NCBI RefSeq assembly: GCF_014297285.1
Contig: NZ_JACOQI010000001.1
Location: 372,001 to 436,000 of the forward strand
Direction of reading: 5' to 3'
DNA length: 64,000 nucleotides
Source: Dysosmobacter segnis
GTDB taxonomy: Bacteria > Bacillota > Clostridia > Oscillospirales > Oscillospiraceae
Shown here: in pieces, positions 34,503 through 43,873 of the stretch
How positions within the stretch are numbered: position 1 is the first letter of the stretch
Layout: each line of letters opens with the position of its first letter
The notes under the pieces: generated by a model
Databases searched by the model: none
Told to the model about the DNA's origin: nothing
Seen by the model: only the letters and a program-made list of their open reading frames with translations
Program-made: the position numbers and the translations under genes

Positions 34503-35504
34503 ATGTTATTTGCGCCTGTGCGTCTCGGCAGCACCGCCCTGTCGGCGGAAGTCCTGACTGCGGATGTTAAAAACTGCAAGCACTTCGGCCCCTGCGGCGT
34601 AGGGGAAAAAGCGCTGTATCTGAACGGTTTCCTGTTTGACCGGCACTACTATGTGGCGCTGGGGGATATCCGCCGGGTATTCAAGCGGGTCGCCATGAGC
34701 AAGGGCGGTTTCACCGGAAACGGCGTCTTTGGCGCTATTCCGTACCTGGTGGTAGAATACGGTGACGGTACGCAGAAGCAATGCACCTTCAAGCGGGAGG
34801 ACAATGTGGATGATCTGCTGGCCTATCTGGCGAAGGTCTGTCCCGGTTTGCCGCTGCACAGCGTTCAGGCGGAGCAGCGCCTTGCCCGGAAGGCACAGGA
34901 GGAAGCCGTCCGGTATCTGGACGTGCTGACGCCGGAGGCACAGGCGGCCCGGGAGAAGCTGGAAAAGGCCAGAACCTTCCTCGCCGGCTATCCGAAGCTG
35001 ACGGACCGGCTTTCCACTGCGGCCAAGGCCAAGCGGGTCAATGAGCACACCAATCCCGCCCATAAGTGGGTGGCGCTGGCCATTGTGCTGGCGGGCCTGA
35101 TCGCCGCAGTCTACGGTGTCATTGCCTGGCGGCGGCAGGAGGGCTTTGGTATGTACTTCACCCTGCTGGGCCTGGCGGTGGTGTTCCTGTTCTCCGGTAC
35201 GCAGGTCATTCCCACCATGAAGAACAACAAGCGGGCGGTCACCGCCGCTTGGGAGCAGGCCCAGAAGGACGTGGCCGGGGTACTGCCGGAACATTTCCCC
35301 CTGCCTGCCCGGTATGCCCATCCCGTTGTGCTGGATCGGATGATCCGCGTCCTGCGGGAGGGCCGCGCCCAGAACGCCGAGGAGGCGCTGGCGGTGGTCA
35401 AGGCGGATTTGAAGGCCCTGAACGCCGATGTGCAGGTCTCTCAGGAGGAATATGACGAGGTCGTGGCCATCAAGCCCATGTTCCTGGTCAGCAATTACGA
35501 GTGA
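34503..35504 (+). CDS. Conserved two-TM protein of unknown function
   Basis: 333 residues. The first 120 residues look like a PH-like or beta domain (KALYLNGFLFDRHYYVALGD, VFGAIPYLVVEYGDGTQ). A helical stretch with many Ala/Glu follows, then two adjacent membrane helices (WVALAIVLAGLIAAVYGVIA near 195 and FTLLGLAVVFLFSGT near 225), and a cytosolic helical tail. There is no signal peptide. GGAGGAAC precedes the start. It lies between cstA and a terminator, apparently monocistronic; I do not recognise the family. Confidence 0.65.
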   Translation: MLFAPVRLGSTALSAEVLTADVKNCKHFGPCGVGEKALYLNGFLFDRHYYVALGDIRRVFKRVAMSKGGFTGNGVFGAIPYLVVEYGDGTQKQCTFKREDNVDDLLAYLAKVCPGLPLHSVQAEQRLARKAQEEAVRYLDVLTPEAQAAREKLEKARTFLAGYPKLTDRLSTAAKAKRVNEHTNPAHKWVALAIVLAGLIAAVYGVIAWRRQEGFGMYFTLLGLAVVFLFSGTQVIPTMKNNKRAVTAAWEQAQKDVAGVLPEHFPLPARYAHPVVLDRMIRVLREGRAQNAEEALAVVKADLKALNADVQVSQEEYDEVVAIKPMFLVSNYE

Positions 35505-35530
35505 TCGTATTATAAAGTATATAGGTATGC

Positions 35531-35562
35531 AAAAAGCGGAGGCCGTCGGCCTCCGCTTTTTT
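35531..35562. terminator. Bidirectional terminator
   Basis: A perfect 14-bp stem AAAAAGCGGAGGCC, loop GTC, its complement ending CTTTTTT. It sits between convergent genes. Confidence 0.9.
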
Positions 35563-35594
35563 GCTGCGCATTGGATGGCATTTTCCGCGCTTTT

Positions 35595-36104
35595 CTAATT
35601 CAGCAGCTTTTTCCGCTCCTTCCAGTCCGGCAGGTATCGCTCCAGCAGCGCGTAAAAGCCGGGGCCGTGGTTCATCTCCCGGAGATGGCACAGTTCATGG
35701 ACCACCACCAGTTCCACTGCTTCCTCTGGACAGCACATCAGGTAGCAGGAAAAGCACAGACTGCCCTTGCTGGAGCAGCTCCCGTAGCGTTTTCTGGCCG
35801 TGGTGATGCGGAGACCGGTGGGGTGGACCCCCATGATGGCGCTCCAATGGGCCACCCTCTCCGGTAGAACGGCCTGTGCCTGTGTTTTCAGTGCCTGAGT
35901 TTCCGGAGCATCCGGCGGCGGCAGAGTGGGGCGGGCGGCCTGCTTTGCCAGATGGCGGACGATCCAGTCCTTATGTTTTTCTACAAATGCGTCGATCTCC
36001 CGCCGGGAGATTCGCAGAGGGGCTCGGACGATCAGCCGTCCATCCCGCGTCAGCTCCAGTGCCAGGGTTTCCCGGCGGGAGCGGATCAATTCATACGTGT
36101 TCAT
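35595..36104 (-). CDS. YgjP/WSS1-like zinc metallopeptidase
   Basis: 169 residues. The catalytic zinc motif is VVVHELCHLREMNHGPGF (HExxH plus a downstream His) near residue 140, preceded by the family's TTARKRYGSCSSKGSLCFS. YgjP-like proteins are single-domain metal-dependent hydrolases of unclear substrate. No Shine-Dalgarno is visible; instead TATACT ends 7 bases upstream of the ATG, which would place transcription start at the start codon, so the mRNA may be leaderless. Confidence 0.85.
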   Translation of the reverse strand: MNTYELIRSRRETLALELTRDGRLIVRAPLRISRREIDAFVEKHKDWIVRHLAKQAARPTLPPPDAPETQALKTQAQAVLPERVAHWSAIMGVHPTGLRITTARKRYGSCSSKGSLCFSCYLMCCPEEAVELVVVHELCHLREMNHGPGFYALLERYLPDWKERKKLLN

Positions 36105-36206
36105 AAGAGCAGTATAGCACCTTCGTCAAGTCCTTGAGGAAAATGAGCAATTTTTGTACTAATTGTAAATTTTGCTGGATGCGTAATCGTTTTTATGATA
36201 TTAGCG

Positions 36207-36234
36207 TTGACATGTATCGAATAAAGGGTATACT
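36207..36234 (+). promoter_or_regulatory. Promoter of the phosphoketolase gene
   Basis: TTGACA and TATACT, 16-base spacer, about 33 bases upstream of the ATG. Confidence 0.8.
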
Positions 36235-36266
36235 AAAATCAGAATATAATTAAAGGAGGTTCTTCT

Positions 36267-38699
36267 ATGCCTGCAAAAAAGAAAACAGCGCCTGTTAAGC
36301 TCACCGCAAATCCGCGCGGCAGCGCCCGTGTTTCTAAAAAACCGCCTCTGACGCCTGCACAGCTGAAGCAGATCGACGCGTATTGGCGCGCATCCAATTA
36401 CCTCACCGCCTGCCAGCTCTATCTGCTGGATAACCCCCTGCTGGAGCGGCCTTTGACCGCTGCGGATCTGAAGCAGACCATCGTGGGCCACTGGGGTACC
36501 TGCCCGGGCCAGAACTTCATCTATACGCATTTGGACCGGGTCATCAAGCGGGATGATCTGGATATGATCTACCTTTCCGGCCCCGGTCACGGCGGCAACG
36601 CCATGGTGGCGCAGGACTGGCTGGACGGCAGCTATACCGAGGTCTATCCCAATATCACCCGGGATAAGGACGGCATGAAGAAGCTCTTCAAGCGGTTCTC
36701 CTTCCCCGGCGGTATCCCCAGCCATGTGGCGCCGGAGACCCCCGGCTCTATCCACGAGGGCGGCGAGCTGGGCTATTCTCTGGCCCACGCCTTCGGCGCT
36801 GTGGCGGATAACCCCAGCCTGATCGCCGCCTGCGTGGTGGGTGATGGCGAGGCCGAGACCGGCCCGTTGGCCACCTCCTGGCACGGCAACAAGTTCATGA
36901 ACCCCATCACCGACGGCGCCGTGCTGCCTATCCTGCACCTGAACGGTTTCAAAATTGCCAACCCCACCATCTTCTCCCGCATGAGCCATGAGGAAGTGGA
37001 GAGCTTCTTCCGGGGCTGCGGCTGGGAGCCTCGCTTTGTGGAGGGCAGCGAGCCTGCCGAGATGCATCAGAAGATGGCCGCCACGGTGGACTGGGCCATC
37101 CGTGAGATCAAGCGGATCCAGGAATACGCCCGCACCAGCGGCGACGCCAGCCGCCCCCGCTGGCCCATGATCGTCCTGCGGACACCCAAGGGTTGGACCG
37201 GCCCCAAGGAAGTGGACGGTCACGTTCTGGAAGGCAGCTGGCGGGCCCATCAGGTGCCCATCTCCATGGGCCCCGACACGGAAAAACACCTGCCGGAGCT
37301 GGAGGAATGGCTCCGCTCCTACAAGCCGGAGGAGCTGTTCAACGCTGACGGCACCCCCGTGGATCTGGTGGCCTCCTTCCCCCCTGCCGGAACCCGCCGC
37401 ATGGGCGCCAACCCCCATGCCAACGGCGGACTGCTGCTGCGGGATCTCCGCACCCCCGATTTCCGGGACTACGCTGTGGACGTGAAGGCTCCCGGCGCGG
37501 TGGAAGCGCAGGATATGTACGTCCTCGGCACCTACGTCCGGGACGTAATGAAGCTGAATCTGGACGCCCGGAACTTCCGCATTTTCGCGCCGGATGAGAC
37601 GGCCTCCAACCGCTTGCAGGCGGTGTTTGAGGTCACCGGCCGCCGCTTTCTGGATGAGCAGATCCCCAATGTGGACGAGGACCTGGACCCCGATGGCCGG
37701 GTCATGGACTCCATGCTCTCTGAGCACTTCTGCGAAGGCTTTTTGGAGGGCTACCTGCTGACGGGCCGCCACGGCTTCTTCGACAGCTATGAGGCCTTCA
37801 TCCGCATCGTGGACTCCATGTTCTCCCAGCACGCCAAGTGGCTGAAAATGTGCAACGAGCTGCCCTGGCGGCACGATATTGCCTCTTTGAACTATATTCT
37901 GGCCTCCAACGTCTGGCAGCAGGATCACAACGGCTTTACCCATCAGGACCCCGGCTTCCTGGACCATGTGGCCAACAAGAAGGCGGACGTGGTGCGGATG
38001 TATCTGCCCCCCGATGCCAACTGCCTGCTCTCCTGCTTCGACCACTGCATCAAGAGCCGGAACTATGTGAACGTCATCGTGGCCAGCAAGCATCCCCGTC
38101 CCCAGTGGCTCACCATGGAGCAGGCGGTCAAGCACTGCACCCAAGGCATTGGCATCTGGGAGTGGGCCTCCAATGATGCCGGCGAGGAGCCGGACGTGGT
38201 GATGGCCTGCTGCGGCGATACCCCCACTTTGGAAACACTGGCCGCCGTCAGCATTCTGCGGAAGGAACTGCCGGAGCTGAAGATCCGCGTGGTGAACGTG
38301 GTGGACCTGATGAAGCTCCAGCCCCATACCGAGCATCCTCACGGCCTGACTGATTCCGAGTACGACACACTCTTTACCAAGGATAAGCCTATTATCTTCG
38401 CCTATCACGGCTATCCCACCCTGATCCATGAGCTGACCTACCGCCGTCACAACAAGAATCTCCATGTCCGGGGCTACAAGGAGGAGGGCACCATCACCAC
38501 GCCCTTCGATATGCGGGTCCTCAATGACATTGACCGCTTCGATCTGGTCATCGACACCGTGCACCGCCTGCCCCAGCTGGGCAACCGGGGCGCCTATCTG
38601 GTGCAGAAGATGAATGACAAGCTGGTGGAGCACCGCCAGTATATCCGGGACAACGGCATCGACCTGCCGGAGGTCCGGAACTGGAAGTGGGAGGGCTAA
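36267..38699 (+). CDS. xfp: Phosphoketolase (xylulose-5-P/fructose-6-P)
   Basis: 810 residues, the full TPP-dependent phosphoketolase length. Signatures include [31 protein letters not shown] near residue 110, [14 protein letters not shown] and [20 protein letters not shown] (TPP/Mg site), and the C-terminal [20 protein letters not shown]. It cleaves xylulose-5-P (or fructose-6-P) to acetyl-P plus glyceraldehyde-3-P (or erythrose-4-P), giving ATP through acetate kinase. It is preceded by AAAGGAGGTTC and a strong promoter, is monocistronic, and probably supports pentose or cyclitol catabolism. Confidence 0.97.
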   Translation: MPAKKKTAPVKLTANPRGSARVSKKPPLTPAQLKQIDAYWRASNYLTACQLYLLDNPLLERPLTAADLKQTIVGHWGTCPGQNFIYTHLDRVIKRDDLDMIYLSGPGHGGNAMVAQDWLDGSYTEVYPNITRDKDGMKKLFKRFSFPGGIPSHVAPETPGSIHEGGELGYSLAHAFGAVADNPSLIAACVVGDGEAETGPLATSWHGNKFMNPITDGAVLPILHLNGFKIANPTIFSRMSHEEVESFFRGCGWEPRFVEGSEPAEMHQKMAATVDWAIREIKRIQEYARTSGDASRPRWPMIVLRTPKGWTGPKEVDGHVLEGSWRAHQVPISMGPDTEKHLPELEEWLRSYKPEELFNADGTPVDLVASFPPAGTRRMGANPHANGGLLLRDLRTPDFRDYAVDVKAPGAVEAQDMYVLGTYVRDVMKLNLDARNFRIFAPDETASNRLQAVFEVTGRRFLDEQIPNVDEDLDPDGRVMDSMLSEHFCEGFLEGYLLTGRHGFFDSYEAFIRIVDSMFSQHAKWLKMCNELPWRHDIASLNYILASNVWQQDHNGFTHQDPGFLDHVANKKADVVRMYLPPDANCLLSCFDHCIKSRNYVNVIVASKHPRPQWLTMEQAVKHCTQGIGIWEWASNDAGEEPDVVMACCGDTPTLETLAAVSILRKELPELKIRVVNVVDLMKLQPHTEHPHGLTDSEYDTLFTKDKPIIFAYHGYPTLIHELTYRRHNKNLHVRGYKEEGTITTPFDMRVLNDIDRFDLVIDTVHRLPQLGNRGAYLVQKMNDKLVEHRQYIRDNGIDLPEVRNWKWEG

Positions 38700-38722
38700 C
38701 GCCGAAAGAACCCCCAATATGC

Positions 38723-38758
38723 GCAGGGCGGCCGGATCACGGCCGTCCTGCTTTTTTT
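38723..38758 (+). terminator. Terminator of phosphoketolase
   Basis: GCAGGGCGGCCG, 5-base loop, CGGCCGTCCTGC (one G-T pair), then TTTTTTT. Confidence 0.9.
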
Positions 38759-38810
38759 CTGCGCCGCTACTGGGATTTTCGCAAATTTCAAAGGTTTTAG
38801 CCGGCAAAAA

Positions 38811-38840
38811 TTGACAGCTTCTTAACGTCTGGTGTATAGT
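38811..38840 (+). promoter_or_regulatory. Promoter of the PAP2-like gene
   Basis: TTGACA and TATAGT with 18-base spacer, 48 bases upstream of the ATG. Confidence 0.7.
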
Positions 38841-38887
38841 AGAGACAGTGCGGGTCTCCGCGCCTACTACATGATCGGAGATTATCT

Positions 38888-39322
38888 ATGCTTTCTGATA
38901 TTTTCAGCAACCACCTGTTGATGAACGCGCTGCTGGCCTGGGCCACGGCGCAGCTCCTGAAGTTCTTTATCTATTTGGCGGTGAACCGCACCATCGACTG
39001 GAAGCGGCTTACAGGGGACGGCGGGATGCCCAGCGGTCACTCTGCCACCGTGACCGCACTGGCGGTGACCTCCGGTCTGGAATACGGCTATGACTCCCCC
39101 GTTTTTGCCGTGTGCGTGATCCTGGCCGTCATCGTCATGCATGACGCCATGGGCGTCCGTCGGGAGGCGGGACGCCATGCCAAGGCCATCAATGAGCTGC
39201 TGGAAATGCTCGACAGCGAGGAGGCACCGGAGGTGAAGCTGAAGGAATTCCTGGGCCACACGCCTATGCAGGTGTGCTGCGGTGCGGTGCTGGGCTTTAT
39301 CGTTGCGCTGGCCCTGGGGTGA
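38888..39322 (+). CDS. Divergent PAP2-family membrane protein
   Basis: 144 residues with about four membrane helices. The motif GDGGMPSGHSATVTALAVTS and HDAMGVRREAGRHA are the divergent PAP2 (DUF212) signature; they hold some, not all, of the PAP2 phosphatase residues, so a lipid-phosphate phosphatase activity is possible but unproven. It stands in front of proS with its own promoter and ends just before the proS promoter. Confidence 0.88.
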   Translation: MLSDIFSNHLLMNALLAWATAQLLKFFIYLAVNRTIDWKRLTGDGGMPSGHSATVTALAVTSGLEYGYDSPVFAVCVILAVIVMHDAMGVRREAGRHAKAINELLEMLDSEEAPEVKLKEFLGHTPMQVCCGAVLGFIVALALG

Positions 39323-39327
39323 AATGG

Positions 39328-39356
39328 TTGACAACAGGGGAAAAAGACGATAAAAT
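39328..39356 (+). promoter_or_regulatory. Promoter of proS
   Basis: TTGACA and TAAAAT, 17-base spacer, 66 bases upstream of the chosen start. The leader is too short for a T-box. Confidence 0.8.
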
Positions 39357-39421
39357 AAGACGTTATGAGTTCAAAGGAGGCTGTTTGCCTCCAATTCTGG
39401 AATAAAGTTGAGGGAAGAATC

Positions 39422-40858
39422 ATGGCACAGGACAAAAAAGTGGAACAGATCACCAGTATGGAGGACGATTTCGCCCAGTGGTATACGGACATCTGCAAGA
39501 AGGCGGAGTTGATCGACTATTCCAGCGTGAAGGGATTTATGATCCTGCGTCCATACGGCTACGCTATCTGGGAAAACATTCAGCGGATCATGGACGGGGA
39601 GTTTAAAAAGACCGGACACGAGAACGTGGCAATGCCCGCGCTGATCCCGGAGAGCCTGCTGAAAAAGGAAGGCGAACTGGTCAACGGCTTTGCCCCTGAG
39701 GTGGCTTGGGTCACCATGGGCGGCAGCGACAAGCTGGAGGAGCGGCTGGCTTTCCGCCCCACCTCTGAGACCATGTTCTGCGACCACTGGCACAGCGTCC
39801 TTCAGACCTACCGCCAGCTCCCCATGCTCTATAACCAGTGGTGCTCCGTGATCCGCTGGGAAAAGACCACCCGCCCCTTCCTGCGCAGCCGGGAATTCTG
39901 GTGGCAGGAGGGCCACACCATCCACGAGACCGCTGAGGAGGCTATGGCAGAAACGGAGCAGCAGCTCAACTGCTATGCTGACTTCTGCCGCGATGCGCTG
40001 GCCATGCCGGTAGTCAAGGGCCGCAAGACCGACAAGGAGAAATTTGCCGGCGCTGAGGCCACCTATACCATCGAGAGCATGATGAAGGACCGTAAGGCCC
40101 TCCAGTCCGGCACCAGCCATTATTTCGGAGACAAGTTCTCCCGGGCCTACGATGTGACCTTCACCGGTCGGGACAACAAGCTGCAATATCCCTTCCAGAC
40201 CTCTTGGGGCACCACCACCCGGCTCATCGGCGCGGTCATCATGACCCACGGCGATAACAACGGTCTGGTGCTGCCTCCCGCCATCGCCCCCATTCAGGTG
40301 GTAGTGATCCCCGTGGCGGCCCACAAGCCCGGCGTGCTGGAAGCAGCCGCTGAGATCAAGACCCGTCTGGAGGCTGCCGGCCTGCGGGTGAAGCTGGACG
40401 ATTCCGACAACTCTCCCGGTTGGAAGTTCGCCGAGTATGAAATGAAGGGCGTGCCTGTCCGTGTGGAGATCGGTCCCCGCGATCTGGAAAAGGGACAGTG
40501 CTGCTTGGCCCGCCGTGATACCGGCGAAAAGAGCTTTGTCGCTCTGGACGGGCTGGAAAGCCAGGTGCAGAGCCTGCTGACCGCCGTTCACGACAACCTG
40601 TATGCTCAGGCGGAAAAGAATCTGGAGGACAACACCTTCGACCTGAACTCCTGGCAGGAGGTCAAGGAGATGGTGGAGACCAAGGGCGGCTTCGCCCGGA
40701 CTAAGTGGTGCGGCAAGCTGGAGTGCGAGCTGAAGATGAAGGAGCTGGCAGGTGTTTCCAGCCGCTGCATGCCGCTCAAGCAGTCCGGCACCGAGGGCGT
40801 TTGCCCCGTCTGCGGCGAGAAGTGCACCACTGATATCTACTGGGGTGTGGCTTACTAA
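39422..40858 (+). CDS. proS: Prolyl-tRNA synthetase (archaeal/eukaryote-like short form)
   Basis: 478 residues, a class II synthetase of the ProS type 3 form without the INS editing domain. Motif 2 and ATP-site signatures appear in RPTSETMFCDHWHSVLQTYR and RWEKTTRPFLRSREFWWQEG; the C-terminal zinc-binding domain ends with CPVCGEKCTTDIYWGVAY. It charges tRNA-Pro. The ATG at 39422 follows GGGAAGAATC; a longer in-frame form from 39365 is not needed. Confidence 0.96.
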   Translation: MAQDKKVEQITSMEDDFAQWYTDICKKAELIDYSSVKGFMILRPYGYAIWENIQRIMDGEFKKTGHENVAMPALIPESLLKKEGELVNGFAPEVAWVTMGGSDKLEERLAFRPTSETMFCDHWHSVLQTYRQLPMLYNQWCSVIRWEKTTRPFLRSREFWWQEGHTIHETAEEAMAETEQQLNCYADFCRDALAMPVVKGRKTDKEKFAGAEATYTIESMMKDRKALQSGTSHYFGDKFSRAYDVTFTGRDNKLQYPFQTSWGTTTRLIGAVIMTHGDNNGLVLPPAIAPIQVVVIPVAAHKPGVLEAAAEIKTRLEAAGLRVKLDDSDNSPGWKFAEYEMKGVPVRVEIGPRDLEKGQCCLARRDTGEKSFVALDGLESQVQSLLTAVHDNLYAQAEKNLEDNTFDLNSWQEVKEMVETKGGFARTKWCGKLECELKMKELAGVSSRCMPLKQSGTEGVCPVCGEKCTTDIYWGVAY

Positions 40859-40878
40859 GCCGACTTTCTGCAAAATAA

Positions 40879-40917
40879 ACGATCCCCGTCCTTTCTTCGG
40901 AAGGGACGGGGATCGTT
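40879..40917 (+). terminator. Terminator of proS
   Basis: ACGATCCCCGTCC, loop, GGACGGGGATCGT (about 13 bp). Confidence 0.75.
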
Positions 40918-40926
40918 GCCTGATAA

Positions 40927-40963
40927 AAACACCCCGGCTCTTTTCAAAAGAGCCGGGGTGTTT
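40927..40963 (-). terminator. Terminator of the aminotransferase gene
   Basis: A long perfect palindrome AAACACCCCGGCTC...GAGCCGGGGTGTTT with TTTTCAAAA at the centre; minus-strand reading continues into TTTTATC. Confidence 0.85.
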
Positions 40964-40976
40964 CGCCGTTGCTATG

Positions 40977-42158
40977 TTATTGATAGGAGTCCGCCAGTGC
41001 CTTGAACCGAGGCAGCGCCCGTTCGATCATTTCCGTCTGGACGCAATAGGCGATCCGGAAGTGGCCGGGAGCACCGAAGCCGCTGCCGGGGACCAACAGC
41101 AGGTCGAATTGCTTGGCTCGCTCGCTGAAAGCCATGTCATCCGGTTCCAGTGACCGGGGGAACAGGTAGAAGGCTCCACCGGGCTGGACCACATGGTAGC
41201 CCATCTCTCGAAGTGCGTCGGTCAGCAGGGCGCAGTTGCGTTCATAGACGCTGATGTCCGCCGTCAGGTCACAGCATTCCGCCGCCACCCTCTGAAATAG
41301 GCTGGGGGCATTGACATATCCCTGAGAGCGACCTGCACCTGCCGCCGCGGCGTAGACGGAATCAGCGTCCGTCACCTGCTTGGGCACCAACACATAGCCC
41401 AACCGCTCGCCAGGGAGGGAAAGGGACTTGGAAAAGGAGTAGCAGACGATGGTGTCCTTGTAGATCTGCGGTACCCAGGGGACCTCCACGCCGTGAAAGG
41501 CAATCTCCCGGTAAGGCTCGTCGGAGATCAGATAGATGGGGTGGCCGTAGAGCGCTTCCTTAGCCCGGAGGATCGCTGCCAGAGTTTCCAGCGTCTGGCG
41601 GGAGTAGACCACGCCGGAGGGGTTGTTGGGGGAGTTGATGATCACGCCCTTGGTGCGGCAGGTGACTGCCTGTTCAAAGGCGGAAAAGTCGATTTGAAAG
41701 TGCTCCGGCTCCGGGGGGATCACCTTGACCTTCCCCTTGACACCCTCGATAAACACCCGGTACTCCGGAAAGTAGGGGGCAAAGAGGATGTACTCGTCGC
41801 CGGGGCAGGTCAGTCCGCCCAATACACAGCAGAGAGACGCCGCCGCGCCTACGGTGAGGTACAGCTCGTCCGCCGTATACTGCTCCCCAAACCGACGGTT
41901 CAAGGAGTCAGCAATCCGCTGTCTGGCGGCGGGATCGCCGGGGGCGCTGGTGTAGCAGTGAATCGTGTCTGCCTGTTCCCGCAGCAGCCGGATAGCGGTA
42001 TCATTCACTTCTGCGGGAGCGGGGACGCTGGGGTTTCCCAATGAAAAGTCAAATACGTTTTCCGCACCTACCTCTGCGGCCCGCTGACGGCCATATTCAA
42101 ACAGCTCCCGGATCACGGAACGGGCCGTGCCCAGCTGCAGCATCCGTTGAGAAACCAT
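40977..42158 (-). CDS. PLP-dependent aminotransferase, class I/II
   Basis: 393 residues of fold-type I. The PLP-binding Lys is in CYSFSKSLSLPGERLGYVLV. Other residues are NSPNNPSGVVYSRQTLE, LISDEPYREIAFHG and the C-terminal FRIAYC Arg. Family members (AspC/YugH-like) move amino groups between amino and keto acids; this one fits the aspartate or aromatic aminotransferase group, not better defined. The start at 42158 has AGGAGGAG; the longer form from 42182 does not. It is convergent to proS. Confidence 0.92.
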   Translation of the reverse strand: MVSQRMLQLGTARSVIRELFEYGRQRAAEVGAENVFDFSLGNPSVPAPAEVNDTAIRLLREQADTIHCYTSAPGDPAARQRIADSLNRRFGEQYTADELYLTVGAAASLCCVLGGLTCPGDEYILFAPYFPEYRVFIEGVKGKVKVIPPEPEHFQIDFSAFEQAVTCRTKGVIINSPNNPSGVVYSRQTLETLAAILRAKEALYGHPIYLISDEPYREIAFHGVEVPWVPQIYKDTIVCYSFSKSLSLPGERLGYVLVPKQVTDADSVYAAAAGAGRSQGYVNAPSLFQRVAAECCDLTADISVYERNCALLTDALREMGYHVVQPGGAFYLFPRSLEPDDMAFSERAKQFDLLLVPGSGFGAPGHFRIAYCVQTEMIERALPRFKALADSYQ

Positions 42159-42390
42159 AAACACTCCTCCTGTCCTTCCCATCGGTTGATTTTACAACAT
42201 GAACGGCAGTTTACCGTATTTTTATTTTACTGCCCGGTCTGGCCACTGTAAAGCGGCATCACCGCTCAATCGAAAGTGAAAAGCCGGGACTTTTTTGTGC
42301 CGTTTGACACAGGGGGGCGGAGGTCGGGAAAGGCGGTTGAACACCTTTGTAAAATATTTTTTCGGATGTCAGGAAAAAATAAAAATTGTC

Positions 42391-42419
42391 TTGACAAACG
42401 GGGCGTTTTAGGGTATCCT
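42391..42419 (+). promoter_or_regulatory. Promoter of tRNA-Cys
   Basis: TTGACA and TATCCT with 17-base spacer, 27 bases before the tRNA. Confidence 0.8.
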
Positions 42420-42445
42420 ATATAGGCACTCAATCATACGGCTTC

Positions 42446-42520
42446 GGTGACATAGCCAAGTGGTAAGGCAAGGGTCTGCAAAACCCTGATTCCCCGGTTC
42501 AAATCCGGGTGTCACCTCCA
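42446..42520 (+). tRNA. tRNA-Cys (anticodon GCA)
   Basis: Acceptor GGTGACA/TGTCACC with T discriminator and CCA encoded; anticodon loop CTGCAAA between GGGT and ACCC. It marks the last core gene before the mobile region. Confidence 0.97.
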
Positions 42521-42521
42521 T

Positions 42522-42590
42522 AAGGTGGCAACAATTTGGATATTTTAAGCGCAACGCTTAGAATGTCAAAGGGTTGCCGCCTTTTTTTAT
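42522..42590 (+). terminator. Terminator of tRNA-Cys
   Basis: AAGGTGGCAAC pairs with GTTGCCGCCTT across a loop that itself contains AAGCG-CAA-CGCTT; TTTTTT follows. Confidence 0.75.
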
Positions 42591-42923
42591 TTCAAATTCC
42601 GCACTCAGAAAAAAAGATATTTTCGCGTTATTTTGGTAACCGGAGAGATTTGAACTCCCCCTTTCACAGATTCAAAGGCAAAAACCTGAGAAGTGCCCTT
42701 TTTGCGGGCACAAAATAGAACGATCTTTCCTCAAAATTTTATACGATCTTTCGGGCGTCTGTTTGTTGGTTTCGTCGAAGCCATCAAAAAGGCGCCCTTT
42801 TTCATTCTCCCTTTTACCTTTTGTGTGGATAGGGTAGAACTCCGGTGATTTCACTAAATCACGCACTTAACCGGTACTGGATACCGAAAAGAGCCGAAGG
42901 CAACTTTGGCATCTTTTCATACC

Positions 42924-42952
42924 TTGAAAGTAACACAAAAATATTGTATAAT
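42924..42952 (+). promoter_or_regulatory. Promoter of the small membrane protein
   Basis: TTGAAA and TATAAT with 17-base spacer in AT-rich DNA, 92 bases before the ATG. Confidence 0.65.
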
Positions 42953-43044
42953 ATAGAAAAGTCGGAACAATTTGCTGGCTTTTCCGTCTATACAAATAAT
43001 GAAGCAGCTAGACAAATTCAAATTTGACAAAGGGGTGTGTTTGT

Positions 43045-43269
43045 ATGAAAAAGAAAACTGTATCCATAGTGTTGTTTTTGATTGCCTTTATTGCAACTTA
43101 TTTGATTATTTGCTTTGCAATCCCTGGCATGAGAATTAAGTTAGAAGCAGAACCGATAGAAATATTCTTTAAGAGTATCACCCATATGGTGTTTTTCAAA
43201 ACGATGATATCTCTTGTCGTTGCAATTATATTTGGTGCAATTCCCTTGTTCTTTGGAAAGAAGAAGTAA
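43045..43269 (+). CDS. Small two-helix membrane protein, unknown
   Basis: 74 residues. Two hydrophobic helices (SIVLFLIAFIATYLIICFAI near 7-26 and FKTMISLVVAIIFGAIPLFF near 51-70) are separated by a short charged loop (RIKLEAEPIEIFFKS); the ends are Lys-rich (MKKKT, GKKK). It is AT-rich, unlike the core chromosome. AAAGGGGTG lies upstream of the ATG. No family recognised; a transferred cargo gene is likely. Confidence 0.55.
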   Translation: MKKKTVSIVLFLIAFIATYLIICFAIPGMRIKLEAEPIEIFFKSITHMVFFKTMISLVVAIIFGAIPLFFGKKK

Positions 43270-43387
43270 GCCAATTCCAATTAGTTGAACTGAATAGTAT
43301 ATCCCATAGGAGGAGCAAGGTCGATACACCTTGCTCCTTTTCATGTGCTTAGAGTTCCGTTAAATCGACGAAGGATTTGGCGGATAG

Positions 43388-43738
43388 GCTTATATCAACA
43401 CAAAAGGTAAAAGGGATTTGGCTAAAAGTCAACTAATAGATACTCAAGCAGGAGAGAAAAAGGGATCTGATGCTTCAGATATGACATTCACATCTGAGAT
43501 AAAATCAGAATGTGAAAGTTTCTTATCTTGGTTGAATACGAGATTTGTAAGGTTTTTCGTTGCTATATACCAGAGTAAGCTTACAGGGATGCTGACAAAT
43601 CATGTATTTAGATTTGTTCCTGCACCTCCAAGCGGAAAATTCGACCACATTTACACCGATGATGAACTATACAAAGACTTCAATCTTCCTCAAAAGTATA
43701 TTGATGTCATAGAAGCTGTCATCAAGGAACGCAAATAG
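43388..43738 (+). pseudogene. C-terminal remnant of a restriction-modification enzyme (Eco57I-like methylase/specificity part)
   Basis: The frame is open from just after a TAG at 43385 to 43738. The visible end SWLNTRFVRFFVAIYQSK...FRFVPAPPS, HIYTDDELYKDFNLPQKYIDVIEAVIKERK has the KT/TRF-xR-FL, FVP and WTDEELYKKYgL-eeE pattern of the C-terminus of Eco57I-type or similar R-M methylases. Nothing of the catalytic N-terminal domain is present; a TTG at 43418 could start a fragment but function is unlikely. It looks like the stump of an R-M gene interrupted or deleted during insertion of the mobile region. Confidence 0.5.
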
Positions 43739-43788
43739 AAATGACTATCTGTCATATTACAAAAGCTTTCGTATCTTTTCTTTTCCTA

Positions 43789-43817
43789 TTGGCATAATTC
43801 GCCAAACATGGTATACT
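43789..43817 (+). promoter_or_regulatory. Promoter of the MORN lipoprotein gene, with an overlapping inverted repeat
   Basis: TTGGCA and TATACT with 17-base spacer; TTGGC-N7-GCCAA (43789-43805) overlaps the -35 box and could be an operator. Confidence 0.6.
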
Positions 43818-43873
43818 CCTAACAGGTGACAAGCCTAAATCGGCTAATATACCACCAATGAGGAGATGCAGTC

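Noticed and set aside
39323..39421. T-box leader before proS
   Set aside because: The leader is under 70 bases after the promoter, and no T-box core or specifier hairpin is visible.
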